Assembly (NCBI RefSeq): GCF_000430505.1
Contig: NZ_AUMD01000011.1
Span: 434,001 to 498,000 of the forward strand
From: Eisenibacter elegans DSM 3317
GTDB lineage: Bacteria; Bacteroidota; Bacteroidia; Cytophagales; Microscillaceae
Direction of reading: 5' to 3'
DNA length: 64,000 nt
Under the pieces are notes generated by a model. That model saw nothing but the letters and a program-made list of their open reading frames with translations, did not search any database and had not been told where the DNA came from. A program made the position numbers and the translations under genes. This document shows positions 55,036 to 64,000 of this stretch, one piece after another; position 1 is the stretch's first letter, and each line of letters begins with the position of its first letter.

Positions 55036-55163
55036 CAGCAAAACAGTCAAGCTTCAACTTTGGGCTAACGAGATGCAGCATTTTGGCTCAGAAATAAGGT
55101 TTGGATATCAAAATAGCGCCCCTCATTTATGCGAGATTTTAGGCTATATGGGCTAAATTTTTC

Positions 55164-55200
55164 AGACACCGTGCAACCCTTGGGTTAGCGCGGTGTCTTT
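55164..55200 (+). terminator. Terminator after the TonB receptor gene
   Basis: AGACACCG pairs with CGGTGTCT, with inner AACCC/GGGTT pairing, followed by TTG. It lies 129 bases past the stop, so a long 3' end is predicted. Confidence 0.6.
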
Positions 55201-55246
55201 GCTATAGAATGATACCCACCGTTGTTACCTCAAAACAGATACAGAG

Positions 55247-55501
55247 ATGAAAGCACTGAGCCGTTACTTTTCAACAACAACACAGACAACAGGCAAGCGC
55301 CCAACCGTTTTTTGGGTCATAGAGCCTATCGCCGACACTTCTATGGGCGCTGTGGTGAAGTTTTATAATACACAGAAGCAGCTTATTCACAGTGAGTTGC
55401 TGCCACATATTTCGCCCAATGTATTGAGCGAGCAAACGCTCAAACACTTGCAAAAACTCAAACTACAACTGAGCAAAACGCCAAACTTTGTCGGGTGTTA
55501 G
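55247..55501 (+). CDS. Small protein of unknown function
   Basis: 84 residues, soluble. FWVIEPIADTSMGAVVKFYNTQKQLIHSELL is a pattern I associate with small Cytophagales proteins of unknown role: a short beta-strand unit followed by a basic helix. It starts at a proper ATG after the TonB terminator. Its last 39 bases overlap the end of the 5-formyltetrahydrofolate cyclo-ligase gene on the other strand. A real but unassigned gene is likely, though not certain. Confidence 0.55.
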   Translation: MKALSRYFSTTTQTTGKRPTVFWVIEPIADTSMGAVVKFYNTQKQLIHSELLPHISPNVLSEQTLKHLQKLKLQLSKTPNFVGC

Positions 55502-56059
55502 GCAGTAGTCGAGGGGGATATCATAAGGCGCTATCCCCTCTATCACAGCGACAGGTGGCAACAAACTGATTCCCACTTTCAAGGTTTTTGGAGCGCATTG
55601 CGCCAAAAATTTATCGTAATATCCTCCTCCATACCCCACCCGGTAGCCGCGTTCGTCAAAGCAATACAAAGGCACCAGAATCACATCCAGCAGTGCTATG
55701 GCAATCGGTAGCGCATCGTTAGGCGGCTCCGGGATAGACATCCCACCGGTATGAAGAACCGTATCAGGCTCAATGAGCAGGTGTTGTAGCGTTTTGGTGG
55801 GTCGGTGTACCCTTGGAGCTACCACCCGCACTTGTGGGTGCTCTTGCCAAAGCTGCTCAATGATAGGCCAAGTATTAGGCTCGTGGTTGGAGGCAATAGA
55901 CAGAAAGCTGTGTATATAGCGGTGCTCAGGGCGGAAGATATAGGCCCAAAATAGCTCGGCAATTTGCGCGCTGCGGCTCTCAACAGCGTCAGCAGATAAC
56001 GCCAGCCGTGCAGCACGGAAGCGCTGGCGGAGTTCGGATTTTTGTAAGGCTTGGGTCAT
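55463..56059 (-). CDS. 5-formyltetrahydrofolate cyclo-ligase
   Basis: 198 residues. Converts 5-formyl-THF to 5,10-methenyl-THF with ATP, returning it to the folate pool. Family motifs: KSELRQRFRAAR at the N-terminus (ATP/folate binding), VILVPLYCFDERGYRVGYGGGYYDKFL (about 132-158), with the GYGGGYYD loop. Length is normal. The gene end overlaps the convergent small gene. Confidence 0.93.
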   Translation of the reverse strand: MTQALQKSELRQRFRAARLALSADAVESRSAQIAELFWAYIFRPEHRYIHSFLSIASNHEPNTWPIIEQLWQEHPQVRVVAPRVHRPTKTLQHLLIEPDTVLHTGGMSIPEPPNDALPIAIALLDVILVPLYCFDERGYRVGYGGGYYDKFLAQCAPKTLKVGISLLPPVAVIEGIAPYDIPLDYCLTPDKVWRFAQL

Positions 56060-56203
56060 AGGAAGCAGCTTGAGGAAACCAAAAATGCTTGATTAGCAAG
56101 CGTGTACTGATGTTATCAAATCACTAAGTTAGCGGTTTGGAGGGGTTTTGTTGGTCGATTGTTGTAAAAAATCCTTAACTTTCGATTTTGTTTGACCTCA
56201 GAC

Positions 56204-59140
56204 ATGAAAGTAGCGCCTACACAACCATTCAAAATTGTCTATGCTGTTTTTCAGCATCAGTACCTTGGGTATCTGTTTGAAGCCTTTGTGGTACAAGCCA
56301 ACAGCAAGGGTGAGCTGACCTTCTTGCATCAAAGCCTCTCGGCTCAAAACGCACATGAGTTTGCAAAAGGGCTGGACGATAAGGACTTAGAGCTTATACG
56401 CCTGACGGATGCATTGCGGCAAGAGTATATCCTCAAAAAGTTTTACAGTAAGAAAATCAAACCGGCTGATTTTTTTCTGAAGGTATATGAAAACGCCGAT
56501 GACAAAAACAACAAGGCACTTATTGCACAGATAGATAAGTATATCGAGCAAACCAAGCAGAAAATCATCCAACGGCTTGCAGGCAAACTGGTATACATCA
56601 CCGCCAAAGATGGCAACCCCATCGGCAAGGAGCTACAATGGGCCACCGAACCGGCTACGGTGCTGTTTCATTTCAGGCGCAACGAAGAAAATACACACTA
56701 CTTTCCTACCATCAAATACCAAGGCCAAAAGCTTGATTTTATGTACAAGGGAGCCTTTTTGTTGGCCAATGAGCCTGCGTGGCTCGTATTGGAAGATACG
56801 ATTTATCACTTTGCCGATGGGGTAGATGGCCAAAAACTGAAGCCTTTTCTAAACAAGAAGTTTATTGTCATCCCGCGCAAGGTAGAGGCCAGTTATTACG
56901 AAAAATTCGTCAGTAGCCTTGTGGCTTCTTTTGATGTCTATGCCAAAGGCTTCGATATCAAACCCGTAGAAACACAGCCTAGGGCGGTACTGAGCTATGC
57001 AGAGTATGCCGTTTCGGCAGCTTCCCAAGGCCAGCTTTTTGGCGAAAACCCCGAAGAGGGGCAAGGGAGTGATCAGATGCTCTTCCAGTTACATTTTGAT
57101 TATGGGGGTTTTCAGGTAAGTGCAGCACAGAAACAGCCCACCCACGTAGTGTTGGAGCCTAAGGATGACTCCTACATATTTTACAAAATCAACCGCCGCC
57201 CCGACGACGAGCAGCGCTATCTGCGTCAGCTCAGCGCTTGGGGGCTGGAGTTCAAACACGGCACGGCCATCCGCCGCAAAACGAGCGCCTTTGGCTGGCT
57301 CAACGAACACCAAGCCCGGCTGCCAGAGGCCGGCATTGTGTTGGAAGCCCGCACACAACAGTCACGCAAATACTTTGTGGGAACGGCTAAAATCGAAATA
57401 CAAATCAAGGAAAACAACGATTGGTTCGATATCTTCGGTGAGGTGCAGTTTGGCGAGTTCAACATCCCCTTTATCAAAATCCGCCAACTCATTCTCCAAA
57501 GCCAAATGGAGTTTGCCCTCCCCAACGGGCAGATTGCTGTGATCCCACAGACTTGGTTTGAGCAATACAGCACGCTGTTGAGTTTTTCGGAAGCCCACGA
57601 CAACCAGACCAAGCTGCGCCGCTACCACTTGGCCATTGTTCAAGACCTACAGGCAGGCGCACACGCCCAAGTGTCTTTTAGTCATAAGTTGGAGCGATTC
57701 CGCAACTTTGAACAAATAGAAGACTACCCGATGCCGGAGAAGTTCAAAGGAGAGTTGCGTAGCTATCAAAAAGCTGGATACAACTGGATGCGGTTTTTGC
57801 AAGAATACCATTTTGGAGGCTGTCTAGCCGATGATATGGGCTTGGGCAAAACTGTCCAGACCTTGGCCCTCATTCAAGCTCAATATGAAGACCGTAGCCG
57901 CAAACAGCCCGCCACGCTCTTGGTCATCCCCACTTCTCTGATTTATAACTGGCAGCTCGAAGCACATAAATTCACGCCCGACCTGCGGGTATTGGTATAT
58001 GCAGGGCCTAATCGCAACAAAGATGTGGCTCAGTTTGCGCATTACGACCTCATCATTACATCTTACGGCATTGTCAGGGTGGATATAGAACTGCTGAGCA
58101 ACTACCATTTCCACTATGTCATCTTAGACGAATCACAAGCCATCAAAAACCCTACGGCCAATGTGTCGCAGGCTGTACGCAAGCTACAAGCCCGCCACCG
58201 CCTCTTGCTGACAGGTACTCCGCTCGAAAACAGCACCCTTGACCTATGGTCACAGATGTCTTTTATCAATCCGGGATTGTTGGGCTCACAGGCTTTTTTC
58301 AAGCAGAGCTTCCTCAACCCTATCGAGAAACAAGGCGATGCCCAAAAAGCCGAACGTTTGGCCACCGTCATCAAACCCTTTATCTTGCGCCGACACAAAG
58401 CGCAGGTAGCCAAAGACCTCCCCGAAAAGGTGGTCAATCTACAATATTGTACGATGACTCCGGCACAGGCCGAGCATTATGAGCAGGCCAAAGACCGCTA
58501 CCGCAATGAGATTCTGAATCAGATAGAGCAGCAGGGGATGGCTAAAACCCAAATGCTTATCTTCAAAGGGCTTACGGAGCTGCGCCAAATCGCCAACCAC
58601 CCCCGCATGGTTGATGAAGGCTACCAAGCTGATTCGGGCAAGATGGAGGATGTGTTGTATAAAGTAGAAAGCTTGCTGAGTGAAGGGAGTAAGGTGTTGA
58701 TATTCAGTCAGTTTGTGAAACATCTAAGCTTATTCCGTACTCACTTCGACCGTCAGGGCTGGGGCTATGCCTACCTCGATGGAGCCACCACCAACCGCCA
58801 AGCCCAAGTGGAGCGCTTCCAAGAAGACCCCAACACCTCCATCTTTTTGCTGTCGCTCAAGGCCGGAGGCGTGGGGCTAAACCTCACCGCAGCAGAGTAC
58901 GTCTTCTTGCTGGATCCTTGGTGGAACCCTGCCATCGAGGCGCAGGCCATCGACCGTGCGCACCGTATTGGTCAGCAAAACACCGTATTTGCCTATAAAT
59001 TTATCACACAAAACACCGTAGAAGAAAAAATCTTGGCCCTTCAACAACGCAAACAACAGCTGGCCGAAAACCTCATCACGGCAGAAGACAGCTTTGTCAA
59101 ATCGCTTAGCAAGGAAGATGTGTTGAGCCTGTTGAGCTAG
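56204..59140 (+). CDS. SNF2-family DEAD-like helicase
   Basis: 978 residues from the ATG at 56204; a TTG four codons earlier is possible. The N-terminal about 500 residues carry an unassigned accessory region. The Swi2/Snf2 ATPase core follows: motif I DDMGLGKTVQTLAL (about 541-554), motif II VILDESQAIKN (DESQ in place of the usual DEAQ/DEAH), motif III LLLTGTPLEN, motif V SLKAGGVGLNLTAAEYVF and motif VI QAIDRAHRIGQ. Such proteins move along DNA or remodel protein-DNA complexes using ATP. No modification or nuclease partner is beside it. Confidence 0.9.
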   Translation: MKVAPTQPFKIVYAVFQHQYLGYLFEAFVVQANSKGELTFLHQSLSAQNAHEFAKGLDDKDLELIRLTDALRQEYILKKFYSKKIKPADFFLKVYENADDKNNKALIAQIDKYIEQTKQKIIQRLAGKLVYITAKDGNPIGKELQWATEPATVLFHFRRNEENTHYFPTIKYQGQKLDFMYKGAFLLANEPAWLVLEDTIYHFADGVDGQKLKPFLNKKFIVIPRKVEASYYEKFVSSLVASFDVYAKGFDIKPVETQPRAVLSYAEYAVSAASQGQLFGENPEEGQGSDQMLFQLHFDYGGFQVSAAQKQPTHVVLEPKDDSYIFYKINRRPDDEQRYLRQLSAWGLEFKHGTAIRRKTSAFGWLNEHQARLPEAGIVLEARTQQSRKYFVGTAKIEIQIKENNDWFDIFGEVQFGEFNIPFIKIRQLILQSQMEFALPNGQIAVIPQTWFEQYSTLLSFSEAHDNQTKLRRYHLAIVQDLQAGAHAQVSFSHKLERFRNFEQIEDYPMPEKFKGELRSYQKAGYNWMRFLQEYHFGGCLADDMGLGKTVQTLALIQAQYEDRSRKQPATLLVIPTSLIYNWQLEAHKFTPDLRVLVYAGPNRNKDVAQFAHYDLIITSYGIVRVDIELLSNYHFHYVILDESQAIKNPTANVSQAVRKLQARHRLLLTGTPLENSTLDLWSQMSFINPGLLGSQAFFKQSFLNPIEKQGDAQKAERLATVIKPFILRRHKAQVAKDLPEKVVNLQYCTMTPAQAEHYEQAKDRYRNEILNQIEQQGMAKTQMLIFKGLTELRQIANHPRMVDEGYQADSGKMEDVLYKVESLLSEGSKVLIFSQFVKHLSLFRTHFDRQGWGYAYLDGATTNRQAQVERFQEDPNTSIFLLSLKAGGVGLNLTAAEYVFLLDPWWNPAIEAQAIDRAHRIGQQNTVFAYKFITQNTVEEKILALQQRKQQLAENLITAEDSFVKSLSKEDVLSLLS

Positions 59141-59304
59141 GGGTTTGGATTGTGTATTAGGTTTTATCTCCTTGGTTATCAAGGGGCTTTAGTGCGTGCA
59201 TTTCTCAAACTAATTTTGATTGGGATAGCCGCCGCAAAGGAGGCTTTGCGAACTTTTTATTTAGAGAGCGTTTGTAGCACAGCATCTGTACAAACCCTAA
59301 ATCT

Positions 59305-59697
59305 TTAATGGTGTTTAGGTGTCTTTTGCTCAAGTAGATAGGCAAAAAACAGCCCTAAACCTGCACCCCATAAAATGAGCGCGGCTCCGTGTAGAGCAAT
59401 TTCTTGAGAATCGTGATATAAGCTATGCAGCCAAGTAAAGGCAATGGCATCTAGCCAAGTAGCCGTAAAAGTCATCACGACTACTGGTCGCAACATCTCT
59501 CCAAAAGCAAGTTTGCTGATGTACTTAGCGATGGCAAAGGTGATTAAGGTAATTGGGATAGCCACCAAAAAGGCAACGATGAGCAATGGATTGCCAGTAG
59601 TGAGTAATTGTTGGCCCAATAGCCGAACGACCAAAACGCCATTGAGCCCAAAAACAATACCTAGGGCAACGAAGAGCCAAAAATGTGAATGCTTCAT
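59305..59697 (-). CDS. Small membrane protein (possibly DUF5367 family)
   Basis: 130 residues with four hydrophobic helices (about 5-25, 40-58, 68-90, 103-122) and a short polar end KTPKHH. GIVFGLNGVLVVRLLGQ and the general layout resemble DUF5367 proteins of Bacteroidota, an inner-membrane family of unknown role; this is from memory and not secure. It lies 108 bases after the broken TetR gene on the same strand, the arrangement of a repressor with its target. Confidence 0.6.
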   Translation of the reverse strand: MKHSHFWLFVALGIVFGLNGVLVVRLLGQQLLTTGNPLLIVAFLVAIPITLITFAIAKYISKLAFGEMLRPVVVMTFTATWLDAIAFTWLHSLYHDSQEIALHGAALILWGAGLGLFFAYLLEQKTPKHH

Positions 59698-59805
59698 AAA
59701 AAGGGTATTTGATTGATATTACGTTGTGTTGCTTATCCAAGGCCGAAAGGTTTTCCCGAGCCTGACAAGCTTCAAATCAAATATCGAGCATTCTACCCCC
59801 AGATT

Positions 59806-60378
59806 TTAATCGCTACCGTACAGTTTTGATAAATCGGGGGTTGATTTCAGCACGTGTACCAGTTGTTTGAGTTTGGCAAAATACGCCGTCAACCAAGCCT
59901 TGTTTAGGGTAGCTTCTGTGATTTGTAGATAAAAATTTTCGAGCGCCAATTCAAACAGTGCTTCAGCTATTTGTGGTTGTTGGGTGAGGTTTAGCTCCTT
60001 TTGCCATAGGGAGATGAAGGGTTTCGTAAACAGCTTGTTGGAGGCCTCAAAGCAAGTACTGAAAGGCGCGGTGTCGCGTTGTACCCTGAGCTGTCGGTTA
60101 AAGCGCAAATCAGTCTTGTAGGCTACCAATACGCTGATAAGTTCTGGGTCAATTGTGTTGCAGGCGGCTTCTTGCTCGGCGATTTCGGCAGTTCTCTGTA
60201 AGTGATAGGCCAAAAGATGTTCGATAAACACCTCTATGTCTGCAAAATGATGATAAAAAGAAGACTTGCTAATCCCTGCTTGTTGAGCTAGCCTTTCTAC
60301 TTTCAGTCCGGTAGCCCCTTGGTCTGCAAAAGGTTGGTATCCGGTTATAATCCAAGTATCTTAACTGATTTTGGTCAT
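59806..60378 (-). pseudogene. TetR-family regulator interrupted by an in-frame stop at codon 6
   Basis: The frame from the ATG at 60378 reads MTKIS, then TAA (60363-60361), then continues unbroken for 184 codons: DTWIITGYQPFADQG, the helix-turn-helix LKVERLAQQAGISKSSFYHHFADIE, and a C-terminal ligand domain to 59806. Without the stop the length (190) is normal for TetR. AGGA lies 7 bases before the ATG, which supports that start. The next clear start codon (GTG at 60231) would remove the whole DNA-binding domain. Options are a recent nonsense mutation (CAA or AAA to TAA), a sequencing error, or start at a rare codon such as ATT. The downstream membrane gene may be its target. Confidence 0.75.
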
Positions 60379-60410
60379 ATCTTATTCCTGCTAAGCTTCC
60401 CAAAAAACAA

Positions 60411-60459
60411 CCCTGACAAGCAGTCGCTCAGTATGTCAAATATTGGCGGCTTGTCAGGG
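60411..60459 (-). terminator. Inverted repeat after pdhA
   Basis: CCCTGACAAGC (60411-60421) and GCTTGTCAGGG (60449-60459) pair perfectly over 11 bp around 27 bases. On the minus strand the stem is followed by GTTGTTTTTT. A likely terminator for pdhA, just upstream of the TetR gene. Confidence 0.65.
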
Positions 60460-60478
60460 GAGGTCAGCCTATACGGTA

Positions 60479-61516
60479 TTAGTTTTTCACAAAGGGGTAG
60501 TCTGGCTGTACATACACATCGGTGAAAGCCTCTGATGGGTCTGGGTAAGGAGACTCTTCAGCAAACTGTACAGATTCTTCGACCTCTATTTTGATTTGGT
60601 CATCGATGGCTTTGAGGTCTGCTTCGGTGGCTATTTTTTTATCTAAGATAGTCTTACGCACCTGCTCTATGGGGTCAAGTTGCTTGTATTCTTCTACCTC
60701 ATCTTTGCTGCGGTATTTGGCAGGGTCAGACATAGAGTGTCCTTTGTAGCGGTATGTACGGAACTCCAGCAGGGTAGGTCCTTCGCCGGCACGTGCACGG
60801 GCAGCAGCTTCGGCTACAGCAGTGTGTACAGCCTCTACATTCATCCCGTCTACGGGGGCGGCAGGCATATCATAGGCCTGGCCTATGAGGTAGAGGTCGG
60901 TTACGTTGGAGGTACGTTGTACGGAAGTACCCATGGCGTAGCCATTGTTTTCGATAACGAAAATCACCGGTAGTTTCCAGAGCATGGCCATATTGAAGGC
61001 CTCGTGTAGAGCTCCTTGACGCACAGCACCGTCGCCCATGTAGCAGATACAGAGGTTGTCTGTGCCTAGGTATTGCTCAGCAAAGGCAAGCCCGGCTCCT
61101 AGCGGTACTTGGCCGCCCACGATGCCGTGTCCGCCTACGAAGTTGCGTTCTTTATCAAACATGTGCATTGAGCCGCCTTTGCCTTTTGATACGCCGGTGG
61201 CTTTGGCAAAAAGCTCTGCCATAACGGCCTTGGCCGGAGTTCCTAGCGCCAAGGGGTGGCCGTGGTCGCGGTAGGCCGTAATCCACTTATCGCCAGCCTT
61301 GAGAGCTGTTACCGCACCAGAGCTACAAGCCTCTTGGCCTATGTAAAGGTGGCAGAAACCTTTGATTTTTTGGCGGCCATAGAGTTGGCCGGCTTTTTCT
61401 TCAAACTTACGCTGCAACTGCATGCTGCGATACCAGTAGAGGTAAGTTTCAGCAGAAAATTCAGCGCTGGAGGTATCTCGTTTGTTTTTTGTTGTTTTCG
61501 TTTTTGTTGTTGCCAT
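60479..61516 (-). CDS. pdhA: Pyruvate dehydrogenase E1 component, alpha subunit
   Basis: 345 residues. Thiamine-diphosphate enzyme that decarboxylates pyruvate and passes the acetyl group to lipoyl-E2. The motif GDGAVRQGALHEAFNMAMLW..VIENNGYAMG holds the GDG-NN thiamine site (about 172-201). YRDHGHPLALG and the regulatory-loop region YRYKGHSMSDPAKYR are present. The N-terminal KTKTTKNKRD stretch is a short basic extension. The E1 beta gene is not adjacent, so the subunits are split. Lipoate ligase (22058-23047) serves the same complex. Confidence 0.93.
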   Translation of the reverse strand: MATTKTKTTKNKRDTSSAEFSAETYLYWYRSMQLQRKFEEKAGQLYGRQKIKGFCHLYIGQEACSSGAVTALKAGDKWITAYRDHGHPLALGTPAKAVMAELFAKATGVSKGKGGSMHMFDKERNFVGGHGIVGGQVPLGAGLAFAEQYLGTDNLCICYMGDGAVRQGALHEAFNMAMLWKLPVIFVIENNGYAMGTSVQRTSNVTDLYLIGQAYDMPAAPVDGMNVEAVHTAVAEAAARARAGEGPTLLEFRTYRYKGHSMSDPAKYRSKDEVEEYKQLDPIEQVRKTILDKKIATEADLKAIDDQIKIEVEESVQFAEESPYPDPSEAFTDVYVQPDYPFVKN

Positions 61517-61706
61517 AAGGTGTTGTGAGTTATGGAATATAATGTTGTGGGCACAAATGGCTATTCAGCCCCTAAAATTAGCGAAATTCGCCTGAGATTC
61601 AAAAAGCCCACACACTAGTGAGGCAAAAAGTGCGTTACTGCCTGCCTAAGTTGAGGCAGAAGCACTACAGAACCCCAAGCTTAGAAGGTGGTTATGGAAT
61701 TTGTCT

Positions 61707-61714
61707 TATCTTTA
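61707..61714 (+). promoter_or_regulatory. Near-consensus -7 element of the symporter gene
   Basis: TATCTTTA differs from TAnnTTTG at the last base, and lies 28 bases before the ATG at 61743. Confidence 0.4.
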
Positions 61715-61742
61715 CGCCCTCACTGTCTACCGCTTTTGATTT

Positions 61743-63215
61743 ATGAGTGCGCCATTAGTAATTTCGATTATTTTTATATATTTTTTTGGCTTATTGGGCA
61801 TCGCCAGCTTGACAGCCAAACAAACAGATACAAGAGGTTTTTTTGTGGCCAATAGGCAGTCCCCTTGGTATTTGGTGGCTTTTGGGATGATAGGTTCCTC
61901 TTTGTCAGGGGTTACATTTATTTCTATCCCCGGGGCAGTATATTACAATCAGTTTTCATACTTCCAAGTAGTTTTGGGCTACTTGGTAGGTTATGCTGTG
62001 ATTGCCCTAGTGTTGATGCCCTTGTATTACAGGCTCAACTTGATTTCAATTTATGGCTATTTAGAACAGCGTTTCGGAACAGCATCCTACCGTACTGGGG
62101 CTTGGTTTTTCTTGCTCTCTCGCTTGATTGGGGCTGCTTTTAGGCTTTTCTTGGCTGCAATGGTACTGCATATAGGCATTTTCAAGGCATGGCACGTGCC
62201 CTTTGAGCTAACCGTAGTGTTGAGTTTGTTCTTGATTTGGATTTATACCTTCAGGGGTGGAATCAAGACCATCGTTTGGACGGATACTCTACAAACGGCC
62301 TTTATGTTGTTGGCTGTGGGAATGAGTATTTACCTCATCTGGCAAGAACTGGGCTGGTCGTGGGCGCAACTTTCTGATACTTTGGGGCGGAGCGGCTATA
62401 CAAAGGTGTTTTTTTGGGACGACTGGACTAGCCCCGATTACTTCCTGAAGCAGTTTTGGTCAGGGGCTTTTTTGGCCTTGGTAATGACTGGCCTCGACCA
62501 AGATATGATGCAAAAAAACCTGACTTGCCGTACCCTACAAGATGCACAGAAGAATGTCTTCTGGTTCAGTTTGGTCTTGGTTGTAGTCAATTTTGCGTTT
62601 TTGTTGCTAGGGGCTTTGCTGTATGTATATGCGCAAACCAAAGGCATTACTTTACCCACCAACGAGGCCGGAAAAGTAATCACAGACAATGTATACCCAA
62701 TGTTAGCCTTCAACCATTTTGGGGTATTGGCCGGTGTATGTTTCTTGTTGGGCATTGTGTCTGCAACCTATTCTAGTGCCGACTCCGCACTGACCGCGCT
62801 GACCACCAGTTTTACAGTAGACATCCTAGACGCAGAGCGACGGTTAGAGGAAGCTGACCGCAAGCGACTAGTACGCCGGGTACACATTGGAATGGCGGCA
62901 GTGATGGCCTTGGTGATGATTGTCTTCAACTATATCAACGACCAAAGTGTCATTCAAAGCTTATTCAAAGTAGCGGGGTTTACCTATGGGCCTTTGTTGG
63001 GGTTGTATGCCTTCGGGCTGATGAGCAAGCGCCCCGTACACGACCGTTGGGTTCCCTTGGTCTGTGTGTTGGCCCCCGTATTTTGTATCCTACTCAACCA
63101 GTATTCAGCACAGCTACTATGGGGCTATAAGTTTGGTTTTGAAATCTTGATTGTCAACGGAATGCTGACGTTTTTGGGGCTATGGGCAATTTCGTATCCC
63201 CAAAACACTGATTGA
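61743..63215 (+). CDS. Sodium:solute symporter (SSS family)
   Basis: 490 residues with about 13 transmembrane helices. Characteristic sequence: GSSLSGVTFISIPGAVYY (about 51-68, second helix with the sodium site), YGYLEQRFGTASYRTGAWFFL (about 104-124), TFRGGIKTIVWTDTLQT and ATYSSADSALTALTTSF (about 344-360). Solutes of this family include proline, pantothenate, sugars and sialic acid, so the substrate cannot be named. It is flanked by divergent pdhA and convergent hisD, so it stands alone. Confidence 0.9.
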   Translation: MSAPLVISIIFIYFFGLLGIASLTAKQTDTRGFFVANRQSPWYLVAFGMIGSSLSGVTFISIPGAVYYNQFSYFQVVLGYLVGYAVIALVLMPLYYRLNLISIYGYLEQRFGTASYRTGAWFFLLSRLIGAAFRLFLAAMVLHIGIFKAWHVPFELTVVLSLFLIWIYTFRGGIKTIVWTDTLQTAFMLLAVGMSIYLIWQELGWSWAQLSDTLGRSGYTKVFFWDDWTSPDYFLKQFWSGAFLALVMTGLDQDMMQKNLTCRTLQDAQKNVFWFSLVLVVVNFAFLLLGALLYVYAQTKGITLPTNEAGKVITDNVYPMLAFNHFGVLAGVCFLLGIVSATYSSADSALTALTTSFTVDILDAERRLEEADRKRLVRRVHIGMAAVMALVMIVFNYINDQSVIQSLFKVAGFTYGPLLGLYAFGLMSKRPVHDRWVPLVCVLAPVFCILLNQYSAQLLWGYKFGFEILIVNGMLTFLGLWAISYPQNTD

Positions 63216-63262
63216 GTTGACGACCTTTGATTTACGATTTACGAATCTGAACTCTTCAATCG

Positions 63263-64000
63263 TCAATCCGAATTCGTCAATCGGATAGACACTGCGTTTT
63301 TACGCGCCATCAAGTCTTCGGCAGAGGCGATTTCTTCCACGTGTTTGCCGATATTCTTCAGGCCTTGAGCTGTTACATCATAGCAGTTGATTTTGCGCAC
63401 AAAACTATCCAACGAAAGGCCGCTGTATGCCTTAGCATAGCCGTTGGTTGGGAGGGTATTATTTGGCCCGGCTGCATAACTGATACTTTCGGGAGTATAA
63501 TGGCCGATGTAGATAGCGCCAGCGTTGTAGATACGCTCACTGACAGCCTCAGCGTTTTGAATGGCCAAGCTGAGCGTTTCGGGGGCATACATATTGATAA
63601 ACTCGATGGCCTCCACATTGCTCTGAAAAACAATGGCGTGGGCTTGTTCTAGGTCTTTGGCGGCGCTTTCGGGGCGACTCGAACCCGGGAGCTGGCGCTT
63701 GATTTCGGCCAGCACTTTTTTGACAAGCTCTTCTGATGAGGACAAGAGCATTGGCTGACTGTTGTTGAAGTGCTCAGCATTGGCGATTAAGTCAGCAGCT
63801 ACAAAAGCAGGGTTGGCGCTCTCATCAGCCAATACCAGTAGCTCCGAAGGGCCTGCGGGTAAATCTACTGCTACATCTTGTTTGCTGACTAGTTGCTTGG
63901 CAACAGTTACATATTGATTGCTAGGGCCAAATATCTTATTGACTTTGGGGATACTTTCTGTACCATAAGCCATTGCGGCGATGGCCTGTACACCCCCTAC
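63263..64000 (-). CDS. hisD: Histidinol dehydrogenase, C-terminal part (cut by window edge)
   Basis: Oxidises histidinol to histidine in two NAD-linked steps. The frame is open to the right edge, so the 5' end lies outside (in-frame residues to 64000 read VGGVQAIAAM). About 245 residues are present. VNKIFGPSNQYVTVAK, DLPAGPSELLVLAD, DLIANAEH, HYTPESISYAAGPNNTLPTNGYAK and TAQGLKNIG carry the family zinc and active-site residues. GPSNQYV replaces the more usual GPGNxYV, a conservative change. The natural stop is at 63263. Confidence 0.93.
   Translation of the reverse strand, partial: VGGVQAIAAMAYGTESIPKVNKIFGPSNQYVTVAKQLVSKQDVAVDLPAGPSELLVLADESANPAFVAADLIANAEHFNNSQPMLLSSSEELVKKVLAEIKRQLPGSSRPESAAKDLEQAHAIVFQSNVEAIEFINMYAPETLSLAIQNAEAVSERIYNAGAIYIGHYTPESISYAAGPNNTLPTNGYAKAYSGLSLDSFVRKINCYDVTAQGLKNIGKHVEEIASAEDLMARKNAVSIRLTNSD

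Noticed and set aside
63263-63973. Start of hisD at the ATG at 63973
   Set aside because: The frame stays open to the window edge and the residues ahead of this Met (VGGVQAIAA) belong to the family core.

Overview
The window looks like a piece of chromosome from a Bacteroidota bacterium, most likely of the Cytophagia (Microscilla/Flexibacter-like) type. The evidence is carboxypeptidase-regulatory-domain TonB receptors, two proteins with a type IX secretion (T9SS) C-terminal sorting domain, a DUF1800/DUF1501 pair, a eukaryotic-like one-chain glycyl-tRNA synthetase, a tmRNA with tag (A)GENNYALAA, almost no Shine-Dalgarno sequences, and several promoters of the Bacteroidota form TTG-N19..21-TAnnTTTG. 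I cannot name the species. Coding density is high, genes are mostly core or housekeeping, and no prophage, IS transposase, CRISPR array or rRNA is visible. tmRNA is the only RNA gene I can support.

Layout. 1-3.5 kb: 3' end of proline dehydrogenase and a TonB receptor. 3.6-7.2 kb (minus): sugar-phosphate isomerase, exported N-acetylmuramoyl-L-alanine amidase with a SPOR-like tail, GlyRS. 7.5-10.1 kb (plus): ferrochelatase and anhydro-MurNAc kinase. 10.5-13.6 kb (minus): carotenoid genes crtB/crtI and a small sigma factor. 14-20.9 kb (plus): gpsA, a UbiA prenyltransferase, a T9SS-secreted subtilase, and a membrane protein with a histidine-kinase phosphoacceptor helix but no ATPase domain. 21-24.3 kb (minus): patatin lipase, lipoate ligase and two related coiled-coil/SPOR-like proteins, divergent from an NFACT (RqcH-like) gene. 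26-32.5 kb: exported protein of unknown role, a very large NtrY-like kinase and a second UbiA enzyme. 33-36 kb: pgeF, an SDR and an acyl-CoA dehydrogenase. 36.3-45.8 kb: a run of same-strand, mostly exported genes (small exported protein, DUF1800, DUF1501-T9SS, beta-barrel, lipoprotein, TPR kinase, lipoprotein nuclease). 45.9-47.5 kb: ssrA and siaC. 47.5-56 kb: trpC, acyl-CoA dehydrogenase, hydrolase, MlaF-like ATPase, MarR regulator, TonB receptor, 5-formyl-THF cyclo-ligase. 56-64 kb: SNF2 helicase, small membrane protein, a TetR gene interrupted by an in-frame stop, pdhA, a sodium:solute symporter and the 3' part of hisD.

The least explained parts are non-coding. Two about 130-bp copies of an inverted-repeat element (10.18-10.31 and 49.75-49.88 kb) share sequence and termini and look like a non-autonomous mobile element (MITE) or REP-type repeat. 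A different 159-bp element with 29-bp imperfect inverted ends lies at 32.54-32.69 kb, with possible end fragments in the first gap. A GC-rich block of small hairpins lies at 27.5-27.7 kb. Among the genes, the strongest leads are the premature stop in the TetR gene, the DUF1501 protein that has both a twin-arginine-like signal and a T9SS tail next to a DUF1800 partner with no signal, and the kinase-like protein lacking a catalytic domain.
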